Positions 13,111-21,145 of a stretch of 21,145 bases of DNA are shown here, one piece after another (positions within the stretch are counted from its first letter, which is position 1; each line of letters starts with the position of its first letter). The DNA is from CAZFUY01 sp964522445. Lineage in GTDB: Bacteria; Pseudomonadota; Gammaproteobacteria; SZUA-229. The stretch is taken from positions 1 through 21,145 of the forward strand of contig CAZFUY010000051.1 of NCBI GenBank assembly GCA_964522445.1. The letters are read 5' to 3'. A program made the position numbers and the translations under genes. The notes beneath the pieces were generated by a model that was given only the letters and a program-made list of their open reading frames with translations, made no database searches and had not been told where the DNA came from.

Positions 13111-15879
13111 TTATTTCTGCAACATTGCTGCATGTGCTGCCGCTAATCGTGCAGACGGTATACGTGGCCCTGAGCATGAAACATAAGTTAAACCTGCATT
13201 ATGAAAAAATTTAATTGATCCAGGATGTCCACCATGCTCACCACAGATTCCTATTTTCATATCGGGTCGTGTTTTTCTTCCCCACTCAATAGCTAACTCC
13301 ATTAATTTACCCACTCCTTTTACATCAAGCACTTCAAAGGGATTGTCCTGCAATATTTTCTTTTCGCTATACATGGGTAAAAATTTATTTTCTGCATCTT
13401 CACGTGAGAACGAAAAAGTTGCCTGAGATAAATCATTGGTGCCGAATGAAAAGAACTCTGCTTCTTCTGCTAAATACTCCGCACGCATGCAGGCACGAAC
13501 AACTTCAATCATAGAACCAAACTTGAAATTAACTTTAACGCCGTATTCTTTCTCCACTTCAGGATGTATTGCCTCCACATAAGATTTTACTCGTCTTAAT
13601 TCTTCCGCCGTGCAAACTTGTGGCACCATAATTTCAGGACAAACATCAACACCTTCTTTGGTACATTCAGCAGCAGCTTCCAGTATGGCGCGTATTTGCA
13701 TGGAATAAATCTCTGGAAAAGTAATACCCAGTCGCACACCACGGTGCCCCAACATTGGATTGGTTTCGAACAGGGTGCGCACCATTTTTAAGATCGCTTC
13801 TTTCTTTTGAATCACTTCTTCAACCATATGTGCATCGGCTAAATACCTGACCCTTTTTTGCTCTACCCCATCTTTATTAGACTGAGCACGATACATTTGT
13901 TCTACTGCATCGGTAAGTACATTCATACCTTCTACGGTGCTTCTTAATTGTCGCAACTGATCAAGCTCATCTAATAACTGCTGTTCTGATGGCAAAAACT
14001 CATGGATCGGCGGATCAAGTAAACGAATAGTGACCGGCTTTGGTGTCATTATTTTTAAGATAGCTTTAAAGTCTTCACGCTGTATGGGCAGCAGCAGATC
14101 AAGCGCAAGCTGACGTTTTTCTATGCTTTCAGCCACAATCATATCAATCACAATGGGTAATCGATCTCTGTCATTAAACATGCGCTCAGTTCTGCACAGA
14201 CCCACACCTTTGGCACCATATTTCAATGCCTGCTTGGCCGACTGTGGCGTATCTGCATTTGCCATAACAACAAGTCGTGCTCGTTCATCCGCCCATTGAA
14301 GCAATACATCCAGTTCAGATGAGAACTCCGGGTCAATCATAGCCACCTCACCCAGATACACATCACCGGTGGTGCCATCAATAGTTATAAGATCACCTTC
14401 AGAAATAACATGATCACCAACATAGGCCAGCCGTTTTTTCACATCAACATGAATGCCTTCAGCACCTGCCACACAGGGCTTTCCCATACCACGAGCCACT
14501 ACTGCAGCATGAGATGTTTTTCCACCACGAGCCGTCAGGATTCCCTGAGACGCAAAAAAACCGTGGATATCTTCAGGCTTGGTCTCTTCTCGAACCAGAA
14601 TAACTCGCTGGCCACTTCGACCTTCCTTTTCAGCACTATCTGCATCAAATATCGCATGGCCTACAGCCGCGCCTGGCGATGCAGAAAGACCTCGAGCAAC
14701 AGGAACAGCCTGAGTATTGGGATCAAGACGAGGAAATAAAAGTTGCTCTAATAATTCAGGCTGTATGCGCAATAATGCCTGTTCTTTACTAATGAGAGCC
14801 TCACGCACCATATCCACCGAAGTGCGCACCATTGCAGTGGCATTCATTTTTCCATTACGGGTCTGCAGACAAAACAACTGCCCCTTTTCGATGGTAAATT
14901 CAAAATCCTGGATTTCTTTGTAGTGCAACTCCAGCTTGTCACGTAATTCTTTTAGCTGCTTGTACATCTCTGGCATTTCATCCAGCATGGCATCAATAGG
15001 TTTTGGTGTGCGAATACCTGCCACCACATCTTCACCCTGAGCATTAACCAGGTACTCACCAAATAGCTCATTGGCACCTGTATCCGGGTAACGGGTAAAC
15101 CCCACTCCCGTTGCACAGTCATCCCCCATATTGCCATATACCATGGTAACCACATTCACCGCTGTGCCATTGGCCATCTCAGGGGTGATATTAAATTCAC
15201 GGCGATAATCTACAGCACGCTTGCCATCCCAGGAATTAAACACGGCTTTAATGGCTATTTCTAACTGCACATAAAGATCTTCAGGAAATGGCAGCCCTGT
15301 CACTCGCTTAACCACTTCAAGAAAACGCTCGGATGCCTCTTTTAAATCTTTGGCAGACAGTGCAACATCTTCTTTTACACCCACTTTATTTTTAATTTTC
15401 TCAAATTCAGCATCGAATTCTTCATCTGCTATACCCAGCGCCACTTTGCCAAATAACTGAATAAAGCGACGATAAGCATCATAGCCAAAACGCTCATTTT
15501 TAGTCTGTTCAATCAGACCTTGCAGGGTTTCACTGTTCAGCCCCAGATTAAGTATGGTATCCATCATGCCGGGCATGGACATAGCAGAACCTGACCTTAC
15601 CGACACCAGTAATGGGTTATCACGGCCACCAAAGGTTTTTCCTGTTTTCTCTTCAAGCTGCTTCATATGCGCATGCACTTCATCCATTACTCCATCTGGC
15701 AGATGCTCTTTATCTTCAAGATGGGCAAGACAGGTCTCTGTGGTAATAACAAAACCAGGGGGTACATTAAGACCAATTTGCGTCATCTCACAGAGATTAG
15801 CCCCCTTACCTCCCAGCAGCATTTTATTTTTTCCATCACCTTCTTCAAATGCAAATACACTTTTATTTGCTTTACCCAT
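13111..15879 (-). CDS. ppdK: Pyruvate, phosphate dikinase
   Basis: A 922-residue enzyme interconverting pyruvate + ATP + Pi and PEP + AMP + PPi. The nucleotide domain has MLLGGKGANLCEM and SVRSGSAMSMPGMMDT. The swivelling domain has GGKTSHAAVVARGMGKP with catalytic His457 and the adjacent regulatory-type Thr. The PEP/pyruvate barrel has LLDPPIHEFLP, NPMLGHRGVRLG, FGTNDLSQ and GICGEHGG with catalytic Cys879. The ATG at 15879 follows AGAGGAAA at good spacing and gives the expected MGKANKSVFAF start. An upstream in-frame start at 15945 would add 22 unlikely residues. His-to-Cys spacing is 422 against 376 in the Clostridium symbiosum enzyme (His455, Cys831), so there is an extra segment in the C-terminal domain. 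It may serve gluconeogenesis or PPi-linked glycolysis. No PDRP regulator is in the window. Confidence 0.96.
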   Translation of the reverse strand: MGKANKSVFAFEEGDGKNKMLLGGKGANLCEMTQIGLNVPPGFVITTETCLAHLEDKEHLPDGVMDEVHAHMKQLEEKTGKTFGGRDNPLLVSVRSGSAMSMPGMMDTILNLGLNSETLQGLIEQTKNERFGYDAYRRFIQLFGKVALGIADEEFDAEFEKIKNKVGVKEDVALSAKDLKEASERFLEVVKRVTGLPFPEDLYVQLEIAIKAVFNSWDGKRAVDYRREFNITPEMANGTAVNVVTMVYGNMGDDCATGVGFTRYPDTGANELFGEYLVNAQGEDVVAGIRTPKPIDAMLDEMPEMYKQLKELRDKLELHYKEIQDFEFTIEKGQLFCLQTRNGKMNATAMVRTSVDMVREALISKEQALLRIQPELLEQLLFPRLDPNTQAVPVARGLSASPGAAVGHAIFDADSAEKEGRSGQRVILVREETKPEDIHGFFASQGILTARGGKTSHAAVVARGMGKPCVAGAEGIHVDVKKRLAYVGDHVISEGDLITIDGTTGDVYLGEVAMIDPEFSSELDVLLQWADERARLVVMANADTPQSAKQALKYGAKGVGLCRTERMFNDRDRLPIVIDMIVAESIEKRQLALDLLLPIQREDFKAILKIMTPKPVTIRLLDPPIHEFLPSEQQLLDELDQLRQLRSTVEGMNVLTDAVEQMYRAQSNKDGVEQKRVRYLADAHMVEEVIQKKEAILKMVRTLFETNPMLGHRGVRLGITFPEIYSMQIRAILEAAAECTKEGVDVCPEIMVPQVCTAEELRRVKSYVEAIHPEVEKEYGVKVNFKFGSMIEVVRACMRAEYLAEEAEFFSFGTNDLSQATFSFSREDAENKFLPMYSEKKILQDNPFEVLDVKGVGKLMELAIEWGRKTRPDMKIGICGEHGGHPGSIKFFHNAGLTYVSCSGPRIPSARLAAAHAAMLQK

Positions 15880-16083
15880 ACTGGTTTCCTCTGGTCGGTA
15901 TTTATATTTATATAAAAGAGTGACAGGTTGAGATAAAGACACCAACCTACACCAGGTTCAAATAACTATTGCATGTATATGTAGATGAAACACTAATTTT
16001 AATCAACAAAACAGACTTAATCTTAGCCGCCATTCAGGGTAATATAGCGCCCCGTTTCAGTGCTAGATTATAGAGGTTAGACA

Positions 16084-18939
16084 GTGCAAGATTTTATTCC
16101 CGGCCAACGATGGATTAGCGATGCAGAATTACAAATGGGACTGGGTACTGTTTTATCCGTTGAACACCGCACGGTTACTGTGCATTTTCTCGCCACGGGT
16201 GAAATGCGCACCTATGCCAAACAAACAGCCCCTCTAACCCGTGTTTCATTTGTAGCCGGTGACAAAGTTCAGAGCCATGAAGGCTGGTCACTCACCATCG
16301 AATCTGTAGAGGAACTTGACGGCCTGTTAACCTACTTTGGCAGCCGTGATAATGGCGAATATGCTGAACTAAATGAAGGGCTATTAGATAACTTTATACA
16401 ACTCAATCGACCCACAGAACGATTATTCAGTGGCCAGATTGATAAAGACAAATGGTTTGAATTGCGTTATCAAACCTTACAGCACTTTAATCGACTGGCT
16501 CACTCTGAGCTACGTGGTTTAACAGGCGTTAGAACCAGCCTGATACCTCATCAATTATATATTGCTCATGAAGTGGCCAATCGATATGCGCCTCGTGTTT
16601 TACTTGCCGATGAAGTGGGTCTGGGAAAAACAATTGAAGCCGGTTTAATTCTGCATCATCAATTACTCACCGAACGTGCCCGACGTATTTTAATTGTTGT
16701 ACCTGAAAGTTTAGTGCATCAATGGCTGGTTGAAATGCTGCGCCGCTTTAATTTGTACTTTAGTGTTTTTGATGAAGAACGCTGCCTGGCTATTGAAGAA
16801 AGTGAGGCATCTGAAAATCCATTTCATACTGAACAGCTGATACTTTGTAATCTGAATTTATTTAGACAAAACGCAGACCGATTTAAACAGGCTCTTGATG
16901 GTGACTGGGATTTATTAGTGGTTGATGAAGCCCATCATCTTCAATGGTCGCCTGAAAAATCAAGCCTTGAATATGATTTAATTGAGAAACTTGCCGCTGT
17001 AACCAAAGGTGTTTTATTACTCACGGCCACACCTGAGCAATTAGGCAAGGAAAGTCATTTTGCTCGCCTTCGTTTACTTGATCCCAGCCGCTTCCCAAAT
17101 TATGAAAGTTTTATTGAAGAAGAAAATTCTTATCAACCCATTGCTCATGCAGTAGAAGCTTTGCTTAGTGAAAAGCCATTAGATAAAGCCACTTATAAAA
17201 CACTGCAAAATACAATTGAAGAAGGCGATAATAAAACGCTATTAGACAATCTTGAAAACACTGAAGATTATGCCGACGCACGACTTCAGCTAATCGAGCA
17301 TTTGCTTGATCGTCATGGCACAGGCCGCGTGTTATTCCGTAATACACGCACAGCCGTTAAAGGTTTTCCAGAAAGACATTTAAACAGCTACCCTCTTACT
17401 GCACCTGAAGGTTACTTAAAGTTAGAAACATCTGATGATACAGACTTGCAGCAATTACTTTCCCCTGAGCTGCATTACCAGAAAACTTCAAAAGATTCAT
17501 GGACAAAAATTGACCCAAGACTTAAATGGCTAACTGATAAATTAGTAAAACTTTATCCAGAAAAAGTTTTAGTTATTACATCCGATGCTGAAACCGCATT
17601 GGATATTGCCGACCATCTTCACATTAGAGCCAATATTCATTCTGCCGTTTTTCATGAGAATTTAAATATTGTTGAACGTGATCGTGCAGCGGCCTATTTT
17701 GCTGATATGGAAGATGGCACTCAAATTTTAATCTGTTCTGAAATTGGTAGCGAAGGCCGTAACTTTCAATTTGCACATCATCTGGTGTTATTTGATTTAC
17801 CCCTTAACCCTGATTTATTAGAACAACGTATAGGACGACTGGATAGAATTGGTCAAAATAATGATATTGAAATTCATGTGCCTTATTTAGAAAACAGCGC
17901 ACAGGAGGTCATGCTTAACTGGTATGCACAGGGATTAGATGCTTTTGAACACACCTGCCCTGCTGGCCATAATGTATTTATTCAGGTTTATGATTTGCTT
18001 AAAAATGTTTTATTAGGCGCTGACAAAGCTGAAGAGTTAATTTCTAAAACACAGAATATTTATAAAACATTAAATGATGCCATGCATAATGGCCGAGACC
18101 TGCTGCTGGAATACAATTCCTGCCGACCTCATATCGCAAACGCTTTAAGAGATGATGCATTAAAACAGGATCAAACATCGAGTTTATCTGAATACATGGA
18201 AAATGTTTTTGACTGTTTTGGTATAGATAATGAAGAACAAAGTAAGCAACGTTTTATTATCCAGCCAGGCGATCACATGGTAGCCAGTTTCCCCGGGCTT
18301 AACAATGATGGCATGACCATTACTTATGACCGAGACACTGCCTTATCAAATGAAGACATTCATTACATTAGCTGGGAACACCCACTGGTTATAAATGCAA
18401 TGGATATGGTGTTAAGCAATGAGCAGGGCAATACTGCATTAACAGCAATCCCATATAAAGGCGTAAACGCAGGTACTCTGCTAGTAGAATGCTTATACAT
18501 ACTTGAGTCTGCCTCAAACGAAGAACTCCAGTCCAGTCGCTATTTACCACCCACAACAATACGCGTACTGATTGATGAACAGGGCAGAAATCACGAAGCC
18601 AGGCTGCCACATGCAATTATCAATCAGCACCAGACACGGGTTGATGCTAATACGGCTAAACAGGTTATTAAAGCAAAAGAATCAGTTATAAGACAATTGA
18701 TAACCGTCTGTGAAAAGCAGGCAAATAAACAGGCACCTGAAATATTAGAAACTGCACATCAGCAGACAAAGCAAACATTGCAGATTGAAATCAATCGCTT
18801 AAAAGCACTGAGCAAAGTTAATCCCAATATTCGAAAAGAAGAAATTTACTTTTTTGAAAAACAGCTTAGGGCTCTAACTCAGGTACTGGAATCAGCCAGC
18901 ATGCGCCTAGATGCCGTTCGGGTGATTGTTGCCACCTGA
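16084..18939 (+). CDS. rapA: RNA polymerase-associated helicase-like ATPase RapA
   Basis: A 951-residue SWI2/SNF2 ATPase (E. coli RapA is 968) that binds RNA polymerase and promotes its recycling. The N-terminal part (FIPGQRWISDAELQMGLGTV) is the Tudor/KOW-like region. LADEVGLGKTIEAGLIL is Walker A (about residues 175-190), VVDEAHHLQW is the DEAH box (281-284), LLTATPEQLG is motif III and EQRIGRLDRIGQ is motif VI. These positions are nearly those of E. coli. The start is GTG, chosen because the AGAGG at 16072 is 7 nt upstream and the protein then begins as the family does. It is divergent from ppdK. No confident promoter was seen in 15880-16083. Confidence 0.96.
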   Translation: MQDFIPGQRWISDAELQMGLGTVLSVEHRTVTVHFLATGEMRTYAKQTAPLTRVSFVAGDKVQSHEGWSLTIESVEELDGLLTYFGSRDNGEYAELNEGLLDNFIQLNRPTERLFSGQIDKDKWFELRYQTLQHFNRLAHSELRGLTGVRTSLIPHQLYIAHEVANRYAPRVLLADEVGLGKTIEAGLILHHQLLTERARRILIVVPESLVHQWLVEMLRRFNLYFSVFDEERCLAIEESEASENPFHTEQLILCNLNLFRQNADRFKQALDGDWDLLVVDEAHHLQWSPEKSSLEYDLIEKLAAVTKGVLLLTATPEQLGKESHFARLRLLDPSRFPNYESFIEEENSYQPIAHAVEALLSEKPLDKATYKTLQNTIEEGDNKTLLDNLENTEDYADARLQLIEHLLDRHGTGRVLFRNTRTAVKGFPERHLNSYPLTAPEGYLKLETSDDTDLQQLLSPELHYQKTSKDSWTKIDPRLKWLTDKLVKLYPEKVLVITSDAETALDIADHLHIRANIHSAVFHENLNIVERDRAAAYFADMEDGTQILICSEIGSEGRNFQFAHHLVLFDLPLNPDLLEQRIGRLDRIGQNNDIEIHVPYLENSAQEVMLNWYAQGLDAFEHTCPAGHNVFIQVYDLLKNVLLGADKAEELISKTQNIYKTLNDAMHNGRDLLLEYNSCRPHIANALRDDALKQDQTSSLSEYMENVFDCFGIDNEEQSKQRFIIQPGDHMVASFPGLNNDGMTITYDRDTALSNEDIHYISWEHPLVINAMDMVLSNEQGNTALTAIPYKGVNAGTLLVECLYILESASNEELQSSRYLPPTTIRVLIDEQGRNHEARLPHAIINQHQTRVDANTAKQVIKAKESVIRQLITVCEKQANKQAPEILETAHQQTKQTLQIEINRLKALSKVNPNIRKEEIYFFEKQLRALTQVLESASMRLDAVRVIVAT

Positions 18940-19035
18940 CTCACCTTTAAAAAAACAAGCTTGAGCTTGCAGGAACACCTAAAATCTGAGACATTAGGCC
19001 AACAATTCTACAGCTACTCAATCACGAGGTGTGAA

Positions 19036-19665
19036 ATGAAAAAAGCGCTGCCTGTTATCACCGGCATAACATTATCCCTGCTCTACACATCTGTTTTCGC
19101 TAATCCATATAACACGCGATATTACGGCACTCAACCCAGAGTTCAGCAAAACGCTCCTGCACCCATACATAAAAATCAGTTTGATAATCCTGCTGCACTG
19201 ATTCACACAGCTGAAAAAAAATTAAGAACTTTTCTGTCATCAAAACAGGCAAAATCACCAGACATGCTTCATGCCTTTCTGGAAAACGAGATCATTCCAG
19301 TTATTGATTTTAAATTTATGATGCGAAGTGTTGCAGGCCCTTTTCTTAACCGTATGAATCCAAAAGACCTGTTAGAATTTCAGGACAAGTTAAAAGAAAA
19401 TTTTACAGCAACCCTGGCACGCCACCTGGGCAGTTTTGATGCAAACACCCGCGTACAAATTGCCTCCCCCAGAATGCGAAGAAATGGAGAGGCTATTGTA
19501 AACACTCGTGTCTTTCGCAACAATACTCGGCCACTAAAACTGGATTTCAGATTAATGAGAAACAATAATAGCTGGCATATTATTGATGTTCAGGCTAATG
19601 GCTCCAGTGCTATTGTTTACTATCGTAATTTTTTTAGAAATCAATTGCGTCGTATTAATCGCTAA
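19036..19665 (+). CDS. MlaC-family periplasmic phospholipid-binding protein
   Basis: A 209-residue secreted protein of the MlaC/Ttg2D family. The signal peptide (MKKALPVITGITLSLLYTSV) ends with cleavage likely after SVFA. The mature part has VIDFKFMMRSVAGPF, NPKDLLEFQDKLKENFTATLARHL, RNGEAIVNTRVFRN and SWHIIDVQANGSSAI, the expected order of the family's conserved segments. MlaC proteins carry phospholipids across the periplasm between the outer membrane and the MlaFEDB transporter. The ATG at 19036 follows GAGGTG. An upstream in-frame TTG at 18961 is less likely because it would bury the signal peptide. No other mla gene is adjacent, so a true transport role is inferred from family only. Confidence 0.88.
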   Translation: MKKALPVITGITLSLLYTSVFANPYNTRYYGTQPRVQQNAPAPIHKNQFDNPAALIHTAEKKLRTFLSSKQAKSPDMLHAFLENEIIPVIDFKFMMRSVAGPFLNRMNPKDLLEFQDKLKENFTATLARHLGSFDANTRVQIASPRMRRNGEAIVNTRVFRNNTRPLKLDFRLMRNNNSWHIIDVQANGSSAIVYYRNFFRNQLRRINR

Positions 19666-19672
19666 TAACTTA

Positions 19673-19882
19673 AAAAAAATATTTAAATAACAGGAAAAAA
19701 TATGTTTGATGTTAATGAATACTTCGANNNNNNNNNNNNNNNNNNNNNNNNNNNNNNNNNNNNNNNNNNNNNNNNNNNNNNNNNNNNNNNNNNNNNNNNN
19801 NNNNNNNNNNNNNNNNNNNNNNNNNNNAAAAAAATATTTAAATAACAGGAAAAAATATGTTTGATGTTAATGAATACTTCGA
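19673..19882. other. Assembly gap with 55-nt repeated edges
   Basis: Bases 19728-19827 are exactly 100 N. The 55 nt just before the gap (19673-19727) are identical to the 55 nt just after it (19828-19882). Each includes the ribosome site and first 8-9 codons of ppnP (ATG at 19702 and 19857). The simplest reading is two contigs that overlap by 55 nt but were joined with a placeholder. In that case the gap is not real sequence and mlaC-like and ppnP are neighbours about 36 nt apart. The left partial ppnP start is then a duplicate, not a second gene. Confidence 0.9.
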
Positions 19883-20138
19883 TGGAAAAGTTAAATCTAT
19901 CGCCTACAAAGTAAATGGCGAAGCCGCAACTATAGGCGTGATGGCCGCAGGTGATTATGAATTTGGTACTAGCAGCATCGAACATATGACATTAATCAGT
20001 GGCGCTATGTCAGTAAAATTACCCGGTAAAAATGACTGGCAAGATATCGCATTAAATGAAACATTTATTGTTGAAGCCAATATTAAATTTCAGGTTAAGA
20101 TAAGTGAAGAATGCGCTTATCTTTGTTTATACAAATAA
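19857..20138 (+). CDS. ppnP: Pyrimidine/purine nucleoside phosphorylase PpnP
   Basis: A 93-residue single-domain cupin-like enzyme (E. coli PpnP/YaiE is 94) that splits nucleosides with phosphate into base and ribose-1-phosphate. The sequence NEYFDGKVKSIAYKVNG, then GVMAAGDYEFGTSSIE, MTLISGAMSVKLPG and CAYLCLYK, follows the family end to end. AGGA lies 6 nt before the ATG. The 5' flank is cut by the assembly gap, but the coding sequence to the right of it is complete. It precedes the cytochrome gene by 14 nt, so the two may be cotranscribed. Confidence 0.95.
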   Translation: MFDVNEYFDGKVKSIAYKVNGEAATIGVMAAGDYEFGTSSIEHMTLISGAMSVKLPGKNDWQDIALNETFIVEANIKFQVKISEECAYLCLYK

Positions 20139-20152
20139 ACTCAGGCTAAACT

Positions 20153-20998
20153 ATGCGCATAATTATAGCGGTATTAACGCTTGTTATTTTAAGCTGGTTT
20201 TTCGTTAATCCATCAAATGAAGAATCTGTTGCTAAACTTCACTACCCGCCTGAGTCATTATCACAGTGGTATAAGCCTGACAACAAACGACAGGTATGGC
20301 TGCACACCATGTTTCGTTTACGCCGAGAAATGTTAGCCGTTGAGGATTATGCAGAAACAAACGATTTCTCTGCTTTAAAGAAATGGACAGAACGGCTGGA
20401 TAAAGATTATAAAAAAATAGCTGAAATGGTGCCGGAGTGGAAAGACAAAATAAAACCACAGTTATTAACACAGTTAAATGAAGCAGTACAAAATAATGAC
20501 ACACAGCCCGTTAAAAAGATTTTACATAAACTTGAAAAAACATGCACTTCCTGCCATGACAGATATCGTCCTATAGTTGCTGCATTATTCCGTTCTCCAA
20601 AATATGATGATATTCGTGTAGAAACTCAGCAGGCAGACAAAGATCAGTCATTTATAGATTCTATGATTGATGTTTCTAAATCTATTAATCAGATTTTAAT
20701 TGCGCTGGACGATAATAAAAAATCTGCAGCCCTCAAAGCTAAAATACAGCTAGACACTCAATTAAAATTTATGAGTCAAAGCTGTAGCAACTGCCATAAA
20801 GACAATGCCCCTGAGCAACGTATTTTTGGCTCTGAAACACAACAGCGAATAGCAGAAGTTGAAATCAGTATTAAAGAAGATCGCATAAAAGATACCAAAA
20901 GAATGCTGGGAGAAATTGGAGTAACCGTCTGTGCTCGCTGCCATGCAACTCATCGCACACTTTCTGATTTAAATGAGGTCTTAAGGCAACAGAACTAA
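20153..20998 (+). CDS. Three-heme c-type cytochrome with cytochrome c'-like repeats
   Basis: A 281-residue exported protein. The N-terminal hydrophobic stretch (IIIAVLTLVILSWFFV) lacks a clean cleavage site and may stay as a membrane anchor. Three heme c sites are visible: CTSCH (131-135), CSNCH (211-215) and CARCH (260-264). The rest is helical and looks like two four-helix units (about 40-140 and 160-270), each ending in a CxxCH as in cytochrome c'. The second unit carries an additional heme site in its middle. Function is probably periplasmic electron transfer or gas/ligand binding; no partner oxidase or reductase gene is present. The family resemblance is inferred from pattern only. Confidence 0.85.
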   Translation: MRIIIAVLTLVILSWFFVNPSNEESVAKLHYPPESLSQWYKPDNKRQVWLHTMFRLRREMLAVEDYAETNDFSALKKWTERLDKDYKKIAEMVPEWKDKIKPQLLTQLNEAVQNNDTQPVKKILHKLEKTCTSCHDRYRPIVAALFRSPKYDDIRVETQQADKDQSFIDSMIDVSKSINQILIALDDNKKSAALKAKIQLDTQLKFMSQSCSNCHKDNAPEQRIFGSETQQRIAEVEISIKEDRIKDTKRMLGEIGVTVCARCHATHRTLSDLNEVLRQQN

Positions 20999-21008
20999 TT
21001 CACACGAT

Positions 21009-21037
21009 ATTCCCTCTCTCAACTAAGGAGAGGGAAT
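21009..21037 (+). terminator. Hairpin after the cytochrome gene
   Basis: ATTCCCTCTC and GAGAGGGAAT (10-bp perfect arms) enclose a 9-nt loop, starting 10 nt past the cytochrome stop codon. The bases that follow (TTAAAATACC) are a poor U-tract, so termination strength is uncertain. Position supports an operon end. Confidence 0.5.
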
Positions 21038-21065
21038 TTAAAATACCGCAACCAGCATCCGACAG

Positions 21066-21130
21066 ATGATGTAAATCAACTCTTTCTCAGCTAATCACTG
21101 ACATCAAATTACACAGTGATACTATATAAG
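21066..21130 (+). promoter_or_regulatory. FNR-box-like site and candidate promoter at right edge
   Basis: ATGATGTAAATCAA (21066-21079) matches the FNR/ANR consensus TTGAT-N4-ATCAA at 9 of 10 defined positions. Downstream are CTGACA (21098-21103, 5 of 6 to the -35 consensus) and the overlapping TACTAT/TATATA/TATAAG boxes at 21120-21130. With a start near 21134-21137 the box centre would be about -62, a usual class I position. It would drive a rightward gene outside the window. Confidence 0.4.
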
Positions 21131-21145
21131 AATACGCTAAAGTTC

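Noticed and set aside
14410..15931. Several rightward frames of 68-125 codons opposite ppdK
   Set aside because: They are antisense shadows of a well-conserved coding sequence and have no recognisable domains or ribosome sites.
16061..16070. TGCTAGATTA as an extended -10 box for rapA
   Set aside because: It would start the transcript within the rapA ribosome site and has no matching -35, so I do not call it a promoter.
18949..18974. CAAGC/GCTTG hairpin after rapA as a terminator
   Set aside because: The stem is only 5 bp and no T-run follows; it is too weak to call.
19702..19727. A second, truncated ppnP gene before the gap
   Set aside because: It is part of the exact 55-nt duplicate at the contig edges, better explained by unmerged contig overlap than by a gene remnant.
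19683..19985. Reverse-strand 100-codon frame running through the N block
   Set aside because: A third of it is unknown bases and the rest is antisense to ppnP, whose two repeated starts create matching ends. It is an artefact of the gap.

Overview
This is an AT-rich (roughly 37-38% GC by eye) chromosomal segment whose genes all look gammaproteobacterial: RapA, the EF-P-like protein EfpL/YeiP, PpnP, an MlaC-family protein, SprT and an E. coli-like GlgC. A three-heme cytochrome, pyruvate phosphate dikinase and a GH57 enzyme next to glgC suggest an environmental, respiratory, possibly chemolithotrophic or C1-using gammaproteobacterium. This is inference; nothing in the window fixes the genus. 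No rRNA, tRNA, CRISPR, phage or transposase gene was seen.

Layout. (1) 98-7183 is a glycogen locus. glgC and a GH57 glucan-active enzyme are read leftward and overlap by 11 bp. glgB and glgA are read rightward. The two arms are divergent, and a miniature inverted-repeat element (MITE) sits in the shared intergenic region. (2) 7198-8592 holds a small SAP-domain/Cys-rich protein and a membrane protein with a CxxC...CxxxH pattern, set among dispersed repeats. These are two linked copies of a GTAGGGTGCGCC-type hairpin and a second MITE with a clear 5-bp target duplication. (3) 8608-12082 is a leftward four-gene cluster: hybrid histidine kinase, SprT-like protein, a metallopeptidase-like protein whose HExxH has become HMLSH, and a GIY-YIG protein. 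(4) 12267-15879 carries efpL and ppdK, leftward. (5) 16084-20998 carries rapA, an MlaC-like periplasmic protein, ppnP and a three-heme cytochrome c, rightward. It is interrupted by a 100-N assembly gap whose two edges repeat the same 55 nt. (6) The right edge holds a hairpin and an FNR-box-like promoter for a gene outside the window.

How the genes work together. GlgC makes ADP-glucose, GlgA polymerises it and GlgB branches it. The coupled GH57 enzyme probably trims or remodels the glucan. PpdK interconverts pyruvate and PEP and could connect glycogen to gluconeogenesis or PPi-linked glycolysis. The rest are housekeeping (RapA, EfpL, PpnP), envelope (MlaC-like), signalling and electron-transfer functions with no evident pathway link. 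I did not find a clearly new multi-gene system. The best leads are the MITE family with 5-bp duplications, the glgA-tail repeat pair, the HMLSH protein in the kinase/SprT cluster, the extra segment in PpdK and the asymmetric three-heme cytochrome.
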